A stretch of DNA of 64,000 bases from Methyloversatilis universalis FAM5 (lineage in GTDB: Bacteria; Pseudomonadota; Gammaproteobacteria; Burkholderiales; Rhodocyclaceae), in the NCBI RefSeq assembly GCF_000214035.2, contig NZ_AFHG01000059.1, positions 1 to 64,000 on the forward strand. The letters are read 5' to 3'. The notes beneath the pieces are model-generated. The model searched no databases, was not told the origin of the DNA, and saw only the letters and a list, made by a program, of their open reading frames with translations. Every line of letters starts with the position of its first letter. Within the stretch, counting starts at the first letter, position 1. The translations under genes and the position numbers were made by a program. This document shows, in pieces, positions 20,090 through 28,672 of this stretch.

Positions 20090-21082
20090 ATGCAGATCGA
20101 TCTGCGTACCGTATCAATCAAGCCGCAGCGACAGACCTACGGCCATATCGAGCGCCGCTTCGGCGACAAGCCGGCATCGCGCTATCAGGAAGGCACCTTC
20201 GACCTGCAGCCGAGCGCCAACTTCCACTATCGCCCGACCTGGGACCCGGACCGCGAAATCTTCGACGCCGCCCGTACCGCGCTGAAGATGCAGGACTGGT
20301 ACGCGTTCAAGGATCCGCGCCAGTACTACTACGGCGCCTGGACGCTGGCACGCGCCCGCCAGCAGGACACCGCCGAATCGAATTTCGATTTCGTCGAATC
20401 GCGCAACCTCGGCGCGCTGCTGCCGGAAGACGTGCGCCAGCTCGCGCTCGACCTGCTGCTGCCGCTGCGTCACGTCGCCTGGGGCGCCAACATGAACAAC
20501 GCCTCGGTCTGCGCCTACGGCTACGGCACCGCCATCACCCAGCCCTGCATGTTCCACGCGATGGACAACCTGGCCATCGCCCAGTACCTGACCCGCATCG
20601 GCCTGCTGCTCGGCGATCCCGGCGCGCTGGCCACCGCGAAGGAACACTGGCTGTACGCCGCCGACTGGCAGGGCCTGCGCCGTGTGGTCGAGGACAGTCT
20701 GGTGGTGCAGGACTGGTTCGAACTGTTCATCGCGCAGAACCTGGTGCTCGACGGCCTGGTGTATCCGCTGTTCTACAAGACCCTGGTCGAGGACGCGCTG
20801 TCGCTGCGCGGCGGCACCGCGGTCGCCATGCTGACCCAGTTCATGACCGAGTGGTATGCCGAAACCGCCAAGTGGGTCGATGCGCAGATCAAGACCGCCT
20901 GTGCCGAATCGCCGGAGAACGCCGCACTCGTGCGGGGCTGGATCGCCGCCTGGCAGAGCCGTGCGCTGGATGCGCTGACCCCGCTCGCACAGCGTGCGCT
21001 CGGCGAACGCGCCGGCGCGGCGCTGGACGATCTCGCCACCCAGTTCGCTGCCCGCGTCGCCAAGTGCGGCGTGCCGGCCTGA
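20090..21082 (+). CDS. dmpL: Phenol hydroxylase P1, oxygenase beta subunit
   Basis: A 330-residue structural beta subunit of the diiron oxygenase. It has the ferritin-like helical fold of toluene/phenol monooxygenase beta chains without the metal ligands. Typical sequences are FDLQPSANFHYRPTWDP, LKMQDWYAFKDPRQYYYGAW and ACAESPENAALVRGWIAAWQ. It starts 43 bp after the P0 gene and is preceded by GGAG. Gene order K-L-M-N-O-P matches the canonical dmp operon from here on. Confidence 0.93.
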   Translation: MQIDLRTVSIKPQRQTYGHIERRFGDKPASRYQEGTFDLQPSANFHYRPTWDPDREIFDAARTALKMQDWYAFKDPRQYYYGAWTLARARQQDTAESNFDFVESRNLGALLPEDVRQLALDLLLPLRHVAWGANMNNASVCAYGYGTAITQPCMFHAMDNLAIAQYLTRIGLLLGDPGALATAKEHWLYAADWQGLRRVVEDSLVVQDWFELFIAQNLVLDGLVYPLFYKTLVEDALSLRGGTAVAMLTQFMTEWYAETAKWVDAQIKTACAESPENAALVRGWIAAWQSRALDALTPLAQRALGERAGAALDDLATQFAARVAKCGVPA

Positions 21083-21092
21083 GGGGCGCGCC

Positions 21093-21362
21093 ATGTCCAA
21101 GGTATTCATCGCGCTGCAGACCAACGACGACACGCGTCCGATCATCGAATCCATCCTGGCCGACAACCCGCACGCGCTGCCGGTCGAATCGCCCGCCATG
21201 GTGAAGATCGATGCCGAAGGGCGCCTCACCGTGAAGCGGGAATCGATCTCCGAACGCATTGGCCGCGAGTTCGACCTGCAGGAGCTGCACACCCACCTGA
21301 TATCGCTGTCCGGCCATATCGACGAAAGCGACGACGAATTCACGCTGCACTGGAACGACTGA
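21093..21362 (+). CDS. dmpM: Phenol hydroxylase P2, regulatory (effector) protein
   Basis: An 89-residue coupling protein that binds the oxygenase and tunes turnover. It has no cofactor. It matches DmpM/MmoB-type proteins: MSKVFIALQTNDDTRPIIES, then SPAMVKIDAEGRLTVKRES and the acidic C-terminus DESDDEFTLHWND. The frame extends upstream into the P1 gene, but the ATG at 21093 fits the family start and sits 10 bp after the P1 stop. Confidence 0.93.
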   Translation: MSKVFIALQTNDDTRPIIESILADNPHALPVESPAMVKIDAEGRLTVKRESISERIGREFDLQELHTHLISLSGHIDESDDEFTLHWND

Positions 21363-21442
21363 GTCATACCCGAGGGAGAACGCGGGACACGGACGGCCCA
21401 CCGCAGAGGCCGCACCCGCTCCGTCATTGAGGAGAAAAGCAG

Positions 21443-22996
21443 ATGGACATGCAGGTACCGAAGAAGAAGCTGGGCCTGAAGGAACGCTACACGCTGATGA
21501 CCCGTGATCTGGCGTGGGACACCACCTATCAGCCGAAGGAGAAGGTGTATCCGTACGCCGACTACGAAGGCATCAAGATCCATGACTGGGACAAGTGGGA
21601 AGACCCGTTCCGGCTGACCATGGACGCCTACTGGAAATACCAGGCGGAGAAGGAGCGCAAGCTCTACGCCATCATCGACGCCTACAGCCAGAGCAACGGC
21701 CACCTCGGCGTGACCGACGCGCGCTACCTGAACGCGATCAAGATCTTCCTGACCGCGGTGACGCCGCTGGAATACATGGCCCACCGTGGCTTCGCCCACG
21801 TCGGCCGCGCCTTCCCCGGTGCCGGTGCGCGCGTCGCCTGCCAGATGCAGGCGATCGACGAAATGCGCCACGCGCAGACGCAGATCCATTCGCTGTCGAA
21901 TTACAACAAGTACTACAACGGCTTCCACGACGCGCCGCACATGTTCGACCGCGTCTGGTACCTGTCGGTCCCGAAGAGCTTCTTCGACGACGCGATCACC
22001 GCAGGTCCGTTCGAATTCATCGTGTCGATCGGCTTCTCCTTCGAGTACGTGCTGACCAATCTGCTGTTCGTGCCCTTCGTGTCGGGTGCGGCCTACAACG
22101 GCGACATGGGCACCATGACCTTCGGCTTCTCGGCGCAGTCGGACGAAGCGCGTCACATGACGCTGGGGCTGGAGTGCATCAAGTTCATCCTCGAGCAGGA
22201 CCCGGCCAACCTGCCCATCGTGCAGCGCTGGATAGACAAGTGGTGCTGGCGCGGCGTGCGCCTGCTGTCCATCGTCGCGATGATGATGGACTACATGCTG
22301 CCCAAGCGCGTCATGAGCTGGAAGGAAGCCTGGGAAATCTATTTCGAGGAGAACGGCGGCGCGCTGTTCAAGGACCTTGCCCGCTACGGCATCAAGATGC
22401 CGGCCTGCGCCGAACAGATCCGCCAGGAGAAGGAGCACCTGTCGCACCAGGTGTGGTCAGCGTTCTACAACTACAGCGGCGCCACCGACTTCCACACCTG
22501 GATGCCGACCGAAGAAGAAATGCAGTGGCTGTCGCAGAAGTACCCGGACACCTTCGACCAGCACTACCGGCCGCGCTTCGAGTTCTGGCGCGAGCAGCAG
22601 CAGAAGGGCAACCGCTTCTACAACAAGACGCTGCCCATGCTGTGCCAGACCTGCCAGATCCCGATGCTGTTCACCGAGCCGGGTGACCCGACGAAGATCT
22701 GCTATCGCGAGCGTGACTACAAGGGCAGCAAGTACCACTTCTGTTCCGACCACTGCCAGCACATCTTCGACAACGAGCCGGAGAAGTACGTCCAGGCCTG
22801 GCTGCCGGTGCATCAGATCTACCAGGGCAACTGCTTCCCCGAAGGCAGCGACCCGACCGCGCCGGGCTTCGACCCGCTGGCGGCGGTGCTGGAGCACTAC
22901 CGGCTGAACGCGGGGCGCGACAACGGCGACTTCGAGGGCTCGGAAGACCAGCGCAATTTCGAAGCATGGCGCGGCATGGCCAAGCGCAACGACTGA
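21443..22996 (+). CDS. dmpN: Phenol hydroxylase P3, catalytic diiron alpha subunit
   Basis: Hydroxylates phenol to catechol at a carboxylate-bridged diiron centre. The 517-residue protein has all six ligands: Glu110 (PLEYMAH), Glu140 and His143 (DEMRH), Glu201 (FEYVL), Glu235 and His238 (DEARH). A YHS-type zinc or metal domain lies at about residues 390-450 with paired cysteines in LCQTCQIPM and FCSDHC. GGAG lies upstream of the ATG in an 80-bp gap after the P2 gene. It partners the P1 and P4 subunits. Confidence 0.97.
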   Translation: MDMQVPKKKLGLKERYTLMTRDLAWDTTYQPKEKVYPYADYEGIKIHDWDKWEDPFRLTMDAYWKYQAEKERKLYAIIDAYSQSNGHLGVTDARYLNAIKIFLTAVTPLEYMAHRGFAHVGRAFPGAGARVACQMQAIDEMRHAQTQIHSLSNYNKYYNGFHDAPHMFDRVWYLSVPKSFFDDAITAGPFEFIVSIGFSFEYVLTNLLFVPFVSGAAYNGDMGTMTFGFSAQSDEARHMTLGLECIKFILEQDPANLPIVQRWIDKWCWRGVRLLSIVAMMMDYMLPKRVMSWKEAWEIYFEENGGALFKDLARYGIKMPACAEQIRQEKEHLSHQVWSAFYNYSGATDFHTWMPTEEEMQWLSQKYPDTFDQHYRPRFEFWREQQQKGNRFYNKTLPMLCQTCQIPMLFTEPGDPTKICYRERDYKGSKYHFCSDHCQHIFDNEPEKYVQAWLPVHQIYQGNCFPEGSDPTAPGFDPLAAVLEHYRLNAGRDNGDFEGSEDQRNFEAWRGMAKRND

Positions 22997-23010
22997 GGGG
23001 GGACAAGGAC

Positions 23011-23370
23011 ATGCAAGTCGCTGCAGTGAAGGAATATGCAGGCACGCCGCGCGACGGCGTCGAGAACTTCCACGGCAACCAGCTGCTGTACATCGGCTGG
23101 GACGACCACCTGATGTTCTGCGCGCCGCTGGCCTTTCCCTTCCCGCCGACCCTGCGTTTTGGCGACATCGTCGAGAAGGTGCTGCCCGGCGCCTACGGCT
23201 ATCACCCGGACTGGGCCAGGATCGACTGGTCGAAGGTGGAGTGGCTGAAGTCCGGCCAGCCGTGGACGCCGCACTTCAACCGCACGCTGGCCGAGAACGG
23301 TCTGGGTCACAAGGACGTGCTGCGCTTTCGCACGCCGGGCCTGACCGGCATCCAGGGATCGTGCAGCTGA
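23011..23370 (+). CDS. dmpO: Phenol hydroxylase P4, oxygenase gamma subunit
   Basis: A 119-residue small subunit of the oxygenase. Matches DmpO: VKEYAGTPRDGVENFHGNQL, then DDHLMFCAPLAFPFPP and LPGAYGYHPDWARIDW. GGGGGGACAAGGAC precedes the ATG at 23011. A longer frame begins at 22966 but overlaps the P3 gene. Its stop overlaps the next ATG (TGATG), so translation of P4 and P5 is probably coupled. Confidence 0.93.
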   Translation: MQVAAVKEYAGTPRDGVENFHGNQLLYIGWDDHLMFCAPLAFPFPPTLRFGDIVEKVLPGAYGYHPDWARIDWSKVEWLKSGQPWTPHFNRTLAENGLGHKDVLRFRTPGLTGIQGSCS

Positions 23371-24428
23371 TGGCCTACGCACTGACCATAGAACCACTGG
23401 GCCAGACGCTGGAGGTCGAGGACGACCAGACGGTGCTGGATGCCTGCCTGCGGGCGGGCATCTGGCTGCCGCACGCCTGCTGTCACGGGCTGTGCGCCAC
23501 CTGCAAGGTGCAGGTAGTGGATGGCGAGGTGGACCACGGTGAGGCGTCCGATTTCGCGCTGATGGATTTCGAGCGCGACGAGGGCAAGACCCTGGCCTGC
23601 TGCGCGCGGCTGCAGAGTGACGTGACGATCGAGGCGGACATCGACGAGGAGCCGGATGCGCGCAACATTCCGGTCGAGGATTTCCACGGTACGGTGACCC
23701 GCATCGAACAGCTCACGCCGACGATCAAGGGCCTGTTCGTTGAACTGGACCGGCCGCTCGATTTCCAGGCCGGCCAGTACATCAACCTCGACATCGGCGC
23801 CGAGCCGGGCATGTCGCGTGCGTTCTCGCTCGCCAATGCACCGTCGAACGGCAACGAAGTCGAGCTGAACATCCGCATCGTGCCCGGCGGCCGCGGCACC
23901 ACCTGGATACACGAGTCGCTGAAGGCGGGTGACCGGGTGAAGCTGTCCGGTCCCTACGGCCGCTTCTTCGTGCGCGAGTCCGCGGCCAGGCCGCTCATCT
24001 TCATGGCCGGCGGGTCCGGGCTGTCGAGTCCGCGGTCGATGATTCTCGACCTGCTGGCCAGGGGCTACGCGCAGCCGATCACCCTGGTGTATGGCGCGCG
24101 CAACCGGGCGGAGCTGTACTACCACGACGATTTCGTCGCGCTGGCGGCGGCGCATCCGGCCTTCAGCTACGTCCCGGCGCTGTCCGACGAGCCGGCGGGC
24201 AGCGACTGGGACGGCTTCCGCGGTTTCGCGCACGAGGCGGCTCTGGCCCACTTCCGCGAGGATTTCCGCGGCCACCAGGCCTATCTGTGCGGACCGCCGG
24301 TCATGATCGACGCCTGCATCAATGCGCTGATGCAGGGCCGGCTGTTCGAGCGCGACATCCACACCGAGAAGTTCTTTTCGGCTGCCGACGCGCAGCAGGT
24401 GCGCAGCCCGCTGTTCAGGAAGATCTGA
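23370..24428 (+). CDS. dmpP: Phenol hydroxylase P5, FAD/[2Fe-2S] reductase
   Basis: Passes electrons from NAD(P)H to the oxygenase. The 352-residue protein has an N-terminal plant-type [2Fe-2S] domain with Cys37, Cys42, Cys45 and Cys77 or 78 (ACCHGLCATCKV), a flavin-binding segment with the motif RAFSLAN (about 150-160), and a C-terminal NAD-binding domain with GGSGLSSPRSM and YLCGPPVMIDAC. The ATG overlaps the P4 stop codon. Confidence 0.95.
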   Translation: MAYALTIEPLGQTLEVEDDQTVLDACLRAGIWLPHACCHGLCATCKVQVVDGEVDHGEASDFALMDFERDEGKTLACCARLQSDVTIEADIDEEPDARNIPVEDFHGTVTRIEQLTPTIKGLFVELDRPLDFQAGQYINLDIGAEPGMSRAFSLANAPSNGNEVELNIRIVPGGRGTTWIHESLKAGDRVKLSGPYGRFFVRESAARPLIFMAGGSGLSSPRSMILDLLARGYAQPITLVYGARNRAELYYHDDFVALAAAHPAFSYVPALSDEPAGSDWDGFRGFAHEAALAHFREDFRGHQAYLCGPPVMIDACINALMQGRLFERDIHTEKFFSAADAQQVRSPLFRKI

Positions 24429-24430
24429 CC

Positions 24431-24766
24431 ATGGGGCGTTCGTACAGCATCGTGCTCGATGGCATCGGCCGCGCATACCTGTGTGCGGACACGCAGAACG
24501 CGCTGCGCGGCATGGAAGCGCTGGGCGGCCGAGGCATCCCGGTCGGCTGCCGCCAGGGCGGCTGCGGCGTGTGCAAGGTGGAGGTGCTGTCCGGCACCTA
24601 TACCGCCGGCGTGATGAGCCGCAGCGCGATCAGCGAGGAGGACGAGCGCCGACAGTGCGTGCTCGCCTGCCGCATCTATCCGACCAGCGATCTGAAGCTG
24701 AAGGTGGTCGGAAAGATGGCGCGCAGCGTCGAGGCGCTGAAGCAGGAGGTGGTGCAGAAGGGCTGA
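24431..24766 (+). CDS. dmpQ: XylT/DmpQ-type [2Fe-2S] ferredoxin
   Basis: A 111-residue chloroplast-type ferredoxin. By family knowledge it reduces the oxidised, inactive iron of catechol 2,3-dioxygenase and so protects it from suicide inactivation. The cluster cysteines are Cys40, Cys45 and Cys48 (GCRQGGCGVCKV) and Cys76 or Cys80 (RRQCVLACR). It begins 2 bp after the P5 stop codon and is the last gene of the upper operon. The substrate dioxygenase is seven genes upstream. Confidence 0.9.
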   Translation: MGRSYSIVLDGIGRAYLCADTQNALRGMEALGGRGIPVGCRQGGCGVCKVEVLSGTYTAGVMSRSAISEEDERRQCVLACRIYPTSDLKLKVVGKMARSVEALKQEVVQKG

Positions 24767-24780
24767 CGAGGCGAGATCCT

Positions 24781-24863
24781 GTGGGCGCGCTTGCTCGCAG
24801 CAGGGCCGCTGCACGCCGCTTGCGTCGATTGCGGCCGAGATCGCGAGCGAGCTCGCTTCTACC
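24781..24863. repeat. REP-like palindromic element pair
   Basis: The gap after the ferredoxin gene has two diverged REP-type palindromes: one starting GTGGGCGCGCTTGCTCGC at 24781 and an opposite one at 24839-24863 with the core GCGAGCGAGCTCGC. They lie between two convergent genes, the usual place for REP elements. Confidence 0.55.
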
Positions 24864-24955
24864 GGAAGCTTGCACGTGCCGCCGACAAGGCGTGCATGTC
24901 CTGTCGGAGCGGCCCCGGTCGCGGCCGGGCGGTCGAGGTCCGGCTACGCCGGCCG

Positions 24956-25699
24956 TCAGCGTCCGTTCGCCACCTTGCGACTGGCCGATTCCAGTGCCAG
25001 CTCGGGGACAGCGGACACCGTGTGGAAGGCCCGCCAGATGTGGCCCGACAGCAGGCGGCAGGCTTCGTCCGCGTCGCGCGCGATCGCGGCCTTGAAAATC
25101 TGCTCGTGCTCTTCGTGCACGTCCTGCGGCACCGGCCGGTTCAGCACCGAAATGCGGCGGTAGCGCTCGGACTGCCGGTACAGGATGGCCAGAAAGTGGC
25201 GTATCCAGCGTGAGTTGCAGGCGCCGATCAGCGTTTCGTGGAACACCCGGTTGCGGTCTTCCCACTCGTTCACGCTGCCGTCCAGGTCACCGGCCAGCTT
25301 TTCCTCGGCCCGGGTGAGCAGGTGGAAGGCGCTCACCAGATTGCCTTCCCACGCTTCGTCGCCGTTCTCGATGCTTTGCCGCAGCGCCTCGCTTTCCAGC
25401 ATCACGCGGGTGCGCGTGATGTCCTCGAGATCGGCCAGCGAGATCGGTGCCACGCGGAAGCCGCGCTGGCCCTGCGCCACCACCAGCGAATCGCTCACCA
25501 GCAGCGCCAGCGCTTCGCGCAGCGTGCCGGCGCCGACCTCGTAGGCGTCTTTCAGATGTTCGACACGCAGCTTGGCACCGGGGGCGTGACGGCCTTCGAT
25601 GATGTCGCGTCGCAGCTGCCGGTAGGCGCCATCGACCAGGGTTTTCGGCTCGTAGGCCTCGCCGTTGGCCTGAAATTCGCCGGTAATCAACTGATCCAT
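24956..25699 (-). CDS. GntR-family (FadR/FCD) repressor, AphS/BphS-like
   Basis: A 247-residue regulator with an N-terminal winged HTH (VDGAYRQLRRDIIEGRHAPG, then LKDAYEVGAGTLREAL) and a C-terminal FCD all-helical ligand domain (about 100-235, with FHETLIGACNSRWI and EEHEQIFKAAIARDADEACR). It diverges from the lower meta-pathway operon, like AphS and BphS, which repress phenol or biphenyl operons. The start at 25699 (MDQLITGEF) has AGGGAAA upstream; a longer in-frame ATG at 25747 gives an unlikely N-terminus. Autoregulation and control of the operon at 25889 are inferred from the palindrome between them. Confidence 0.85.
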   Translation of the reverse strand: MDQLITGEFQANGEAYEPKTLVDGAYRQLRRDIIEGRHAPGAKLRVEHLKDAYEVGAGTLREALALLVSDSLVVAQGQRGFRVAPISLADLEDITRTRVMLESEALRQSIENGDEAWEGNLVSAFHLLTRAEEKLAGDLDGSVNEWEDRNRVFHETLIGACNSRWIRHFLAILYRQSERYRRISVLNRPVPQDVHEEHEQIFKAAIARDADEACRLLSGHIWRAFHTVSAVPELALESASRKVANGR

Positions 25700-25777
25700 T
25701 TGATGTTTCCCTGAATGCCCCCACGGGTTGGGCGGGCATGCATGCATTCTAGTGCCGAACTTTCTCCGTGAAAAGCC

Positions 25778-25810
25778 AAAAATCTCGAGAAAAAACGTTG
25801 ACGTCGAGAT
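25778..25810. promoter_or_regulatory. Palindromic operator in the GntR/lower-pathway divergent promoter
   Basis: ATCTCGA at 25782-25788 and TCGAGAT at 25804-25810 form a perfect inverted repeat around TTGACG (25798-25803), a possible -35 box with a TATATC-like -10 near 25819. The left arm is part of the inverse copy (25778-25788) of the TCGAGATTTTT motif found at the two dioxygenase promoters. A repressor bound here would cover the -35 region. Confidence 0.55.
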
Positions 25811-25888
25811 AATCGTTTTATATCGTTAAGTCCATCGAATATCGATGAGTGAGAGGTCGCGATACAGCGGCCCCACGGAGGAGACGAC

Positions 25889-26326
25889 ATGGACGTGGCA
25901 GCGCGGCAATCGACGGTGGGCTGGGAAGCGGCATCGGCAGCGGTACGGGCGGCGGTCGCGCACGCGCAGTCGGTCGGCGCCAGCGTCAATGCGGCCGTGG
26001 TCGATCGCGCCGGACAGCTGGTGTCCTTCCTCCGCATGCCGGGCGCGCCGCTGCACTCGGTCGATATCGCGATCGACAAGGCCTATACCGCCGCCAGCTT
26101 CGGTCTGCCGACCGGCGACTGGGCGGCGGCCCTCTCTTCCCATTCCGACGCGGTCCGCCAGGGGCTGCCGCTGCGCCCGCGCATGGTCATGTTCGGCGGC
26201 GGCCTGCCGCTGGTGGTGGCCGGCGAGCGCATCGGCGGCATCGGCATTTCCGGCGGTTCCGAAGCGCAGGACGAGGACTGCGCCCGCGCCGCACTCGCTG
26301 CGCTCGATTTGACCCCGGCGCGCTGA
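25889..26326 (+). CDS. GlcG/HbpS-family protein of the meta operon
   Basis: A 145-residue protein of the GlcG/HbpS (DUF336) family. It shows the family pattern VNAAVVDRAGQLVSFLRM, then DKAYTAASFGLPTG and GGGLPLVVAGERIGGIGISG. Homologues are common in meta-cleavage operons and some bind haem or cobalamin, but the role here is unknown. GGAGGAGA precedes the ATG. It is the first gene of the lower-pathway operon. Confidence 0.8.
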   Translation: MDVAARQSTVGWEAASAAVRAAVAHAQSVGASVNAAVVDRAGQLVSFLRMPGAPLHSVDIAIDKAYTAASFGLPTGDWAAALSSHSDAVRQGLPLRPRMVMFGGGLPLVVAGERIGGIGISGGSEAQDEDCARAALAALDLTPAR

Positions 26327-26327
26327 C

Positions 26328-26340
26328 GCGCCGCTCCCAC
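26328..26340 (+). repeat. Partial REP-like sequence
   Basis: GCGCCGCTCCCAC between the first two genes of the lower operon matches the distal part of the 24-bp REP arms found at 43869-43945. Confidence 0.35.
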
Positions 26341-26353
26341 AAGAAAGAGATCG

Positions 26354-27814
26354 ATGAAACAGATCAGCCACTTCATCAACGGCGAGTTCGTCGCCGGCCG
26401 CGAAGGCCGCCGCTTCGACAAGCGCTCGCCGCTGGACAACCGCGTCATCGCCTCGGTCAGCGAAGCCGGGCGCGACGAGGTGAATGCCGCGGTCGCCGCA
26501 GCGCGTGCCGCGCTCGAAGGCCCCTGGGGCCGCATGACGGTGACCGAACGCACCGAACTGCTGTACGCGGTCGCCAATGAAATCAACCGCCGTTTCGACG
26601 ACTTCGTCGCTGCGGAAGTGGCCGACACCGGCAAGCCGGTCAGCCTGGCCAGTCACCTCGACATTCCGCGCGGTGCCGCCAACTTCAAGATCTTCGCCGA
26701 CGTGGTCAAGAACGTGCCGGGCGAGTTCTTCGAAATGGCCACGCCGGACGGCCGCGGCGCGATCAATTACGCGCTGCGCAAGCCGGTCGGCGTGGTCGGT
26801 GTCGTCTGCCCGTGGAATCTCCCGCTGCTGCTGATGACCTGGAAGGTGGGCCCGGCGCTGGCCTGCGGCAACACCGTGGTGGTAAAGCCGTCGGAAGAGA
26901 CGCCGCAGACCGCGGCGCTGCTCGGTGAGGTGATGAACGCGGTCGGCGTGCCGGCCGGCGTCTACAACGTGGTGCATGGTTTCGGCCCGGATTCGGCCGG
27001 CGAATTCCTGACCACCCACCCGGGCGTCAATGCCATCACCTTCACCGGTGAAACGCGCACCGGCGAAGCCATCATGAAGGCGGCCGCCGGCGGCGCCCGG
27101 CCGGTATCGCTGGAAATGGGCGGCAAGAACCCGGCCATCGTGTTCGCCGACTGCGACTTCGATGCCGCCATCGCCGGCACGCTGCGTTCGGCCTTCGCCA
27201 ACTGCGGTCAGGTCTGCCTCGGTACCGAACGCGTCTATGTCGAGCGCCCGATCTTCGAGCGCTTCGTTGCCGCGTTGAAGCAGGGCGCCGAGGCGCTGGT
27301 CATGGGTCGGCCGGAGGACGAAGCCACCGGCATGGGGCCGCTCATCTCGGCCGAGCACAGACAGAAGGTGCTGTCCTACTACCGCCGCGCGGTGGAAGAG
27401 GGCGCCACCGTCGTCACCGGCGGCGGCGTACCGGACATGCCGGGCGAACTGGCGAACGGCGCCTGGGTGCAGCCGACGATCTGGACCGGTCTGCCGGAAA
27501 CCGCCGCCGTCGTGCGCGAGGAAATCTTCGGCCCCTGCTGCCACATCGCCCCCTTCGATCGCGAAGAGGATGCGATCCGCATGGCCAACGACACCCACTA
27601 CGGCCTCGCCGCCTCGGTGTGGACCACCGACATCACGCGCGGCCACCGCGTCGCCGCCGCACTCGACACCGGTCTGGTGTGGGTGAACTCCTGGTTCCTG
27701 CGCGACCTGCGCACACCCTTCGGCGGTGCCAAGCAGTCGGGTATCGGCCGCGAAGGCGGCGTGCATTCGCTCGAGTTCTACACCGAGCTGAAGAACGTGT
27801 GCGTGAAGCTGTGA
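26354..27814 (+). CDS. dmpC: 2-Hydroxymuconic semialdehyde dehydrogenase
   Basis: Oxidises the ring-cleavage product to 4-oxalocrotonate with NAD in the oxidative branch of the meta pathway. The 486-residue aldehyde dehydrogenase has the general base Glu254 (LEMGGKNP) and the nucleophile Cys288 (NCGQVCLG), and the segment VVCPWNLPLLL typical of the family. The XylG/DmpC assignment comes from its place before hydrolase and hydratase genes. Its translation start has GAAAGAGA upstream. Confidence 0.95.
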   Translation: MKQISHFINGEFVAGREGRRFDKRSPLDNRVIASVSEAGRDEVNAAVAAARAALEGPWGRMTVTERTELLYAVANEINRRFDDFVAAEVADTGKPVSLASHLDIPRGAANFKIFADVVKNVPGEFFEMATPDGRGAINYALRKPVGVVGVVCPWNLPLLLMTWKVGPALACGNTVVVKPSEETPQTAALLGEVMNAVGVPAGVYNVVHGFGPDSAGEFLTTHPGVNAITFTGETRTGEAIMKAAAGGARPVSLEMGGKNPAIVFADCDFDAAIAGTLRSAFANCGQVCLGTERVYVERPIFERFVAALKQGAEALVMGRPEDEATGMGPLISAEHRQKVLSYYRRAVEEGATVVTGGGVPDMPGELANGAWVQPTIWTGLPETAAVVREEIFGPCCHIAPFDREEDAIRMANDTHYGLAASVWTTDITRGHRVAAALDTGLVWVNSWFLRDLRTPFGGAKQSGIGREGGVHSLEFYTELKNVCVKL

Positions 27815-27825
27815 GGAGCGCCGAC

Positions 27826-28659
27826 ATGAACGCACCGCTGAATCCTGAAATCGCCCGCAGCATCGTCGCCGCCGGCATCACCACCAACTATCACGACCTG
27901 GGCAGCGGCTTCCCGGTGCTCATGCTGCACGGCTCCGGCCCCGGCGTCAGCGCCTGGGCGAACTGGCGGCTGGTCATGCCTTCACTGGCCGAACGCGCCC
28001 GTGTGATCGCGCCGGACATGGCCGGCTTCGGCTATACCGAGCGCCGCCCCGACCTCCGGTACGACATGGACACCTGGGTCGCCCAGGCCATCGGCGTGCT
28101 GGACGCGCTCGGCATCGAACAGGCCGATCTGGTCGGCAACAGTTTCGGTGGCGGTCTGGCACTCCAGGTCGCCATCCGTCACCCGCACCGCATCCGCCGC
28201 CTTGTGCTGATGGGCAGCGTCGGCGTGCGCTTCGACATCACGCCGGCGCTCGACGCGGTGTGGGGTTACACGCCGTCGATCGAAACCATGCGCGGCCTGC
28301 TCGACCTGTTCGCCTACGACCGCTCGCTGGCCAACGACGAACTGGCGAAGCTGCGCTACGAGGCGTCGATCCGCCCGGGCTTCCAGGAATCCTTCGCCGC
28401 CATGTTCCCGGCACCGCGTCAGCGCTGGGTAGACGCCATGGCCAGCAATGTCGAGGACATCAAGGCGCTGCCGCACGAAACGCTGGTCATCCACGGCCGC
28501 GAAGACCTGGTCATCCCGCTCGATACCTCGCTCACGCTGGCCCAGTGGATACCGAATGCCCAGCTGCACGTGTACGGCAAGTGCGGCCACTGGACACAGA
28601 TCGAGCACGCGGCCCGCTTCGCGCGCCTGGTGGGCGACTTCCTAAACGAATCCAATTGA
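27826..28659 (+). CDS. dmpD: 2-Hydroxymuconic semialdehyde hydrolase
   Basis: Hydrolyses the ring-cleavage product to 2-hydroxypenta-2,4-dienoate and formate (hydrolytic branch). It is a 277-residue alpha/beta hydrolase with the oxyanion motif HGSGPGVSAW, nucleophile Ser106 in GNSFGGG, Asp227 in HGREDLVIP and His255 in GKCGHWTQIE. The start ATG 27826 has GAGGAG upstream and lies 11 bp after the dehydrogenase stop. Confidence 0.95.
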   Translation: MNAPLNPEIARSIVAAGITTNYHDLGSGFPVLMLHGSGPGVSAWANWRLVMPSLAERARVIAPDMAGFGYTERRPDLRYDMDTWVAQAIGVLDALGIEQADLVGNSFGGGLALQVAIRHPHRIRRLVLMGSVGVRFDITPALDAVWGYTPSIETMRGLLDLFAYDRSLANDELAKLRYEASIRPGFQESFAAMFPAPRQRWVDAMASNVEDIKALPHETLVIHGREDLVIPLDTSLTLAQWIPNAQLHVYGKCGHWTQIEHAARFARLVGDFLNESN

Positions 28660-28672
28660 ACGGGCACCGGAC

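Noticed and set aside
20114-22447. Minus-strand frame of 777 codons across the phenol hydroxylase genes
   Set aside because: His/Arg/Val-rich antisense shadow of dmpL, dmpM and dmpN.
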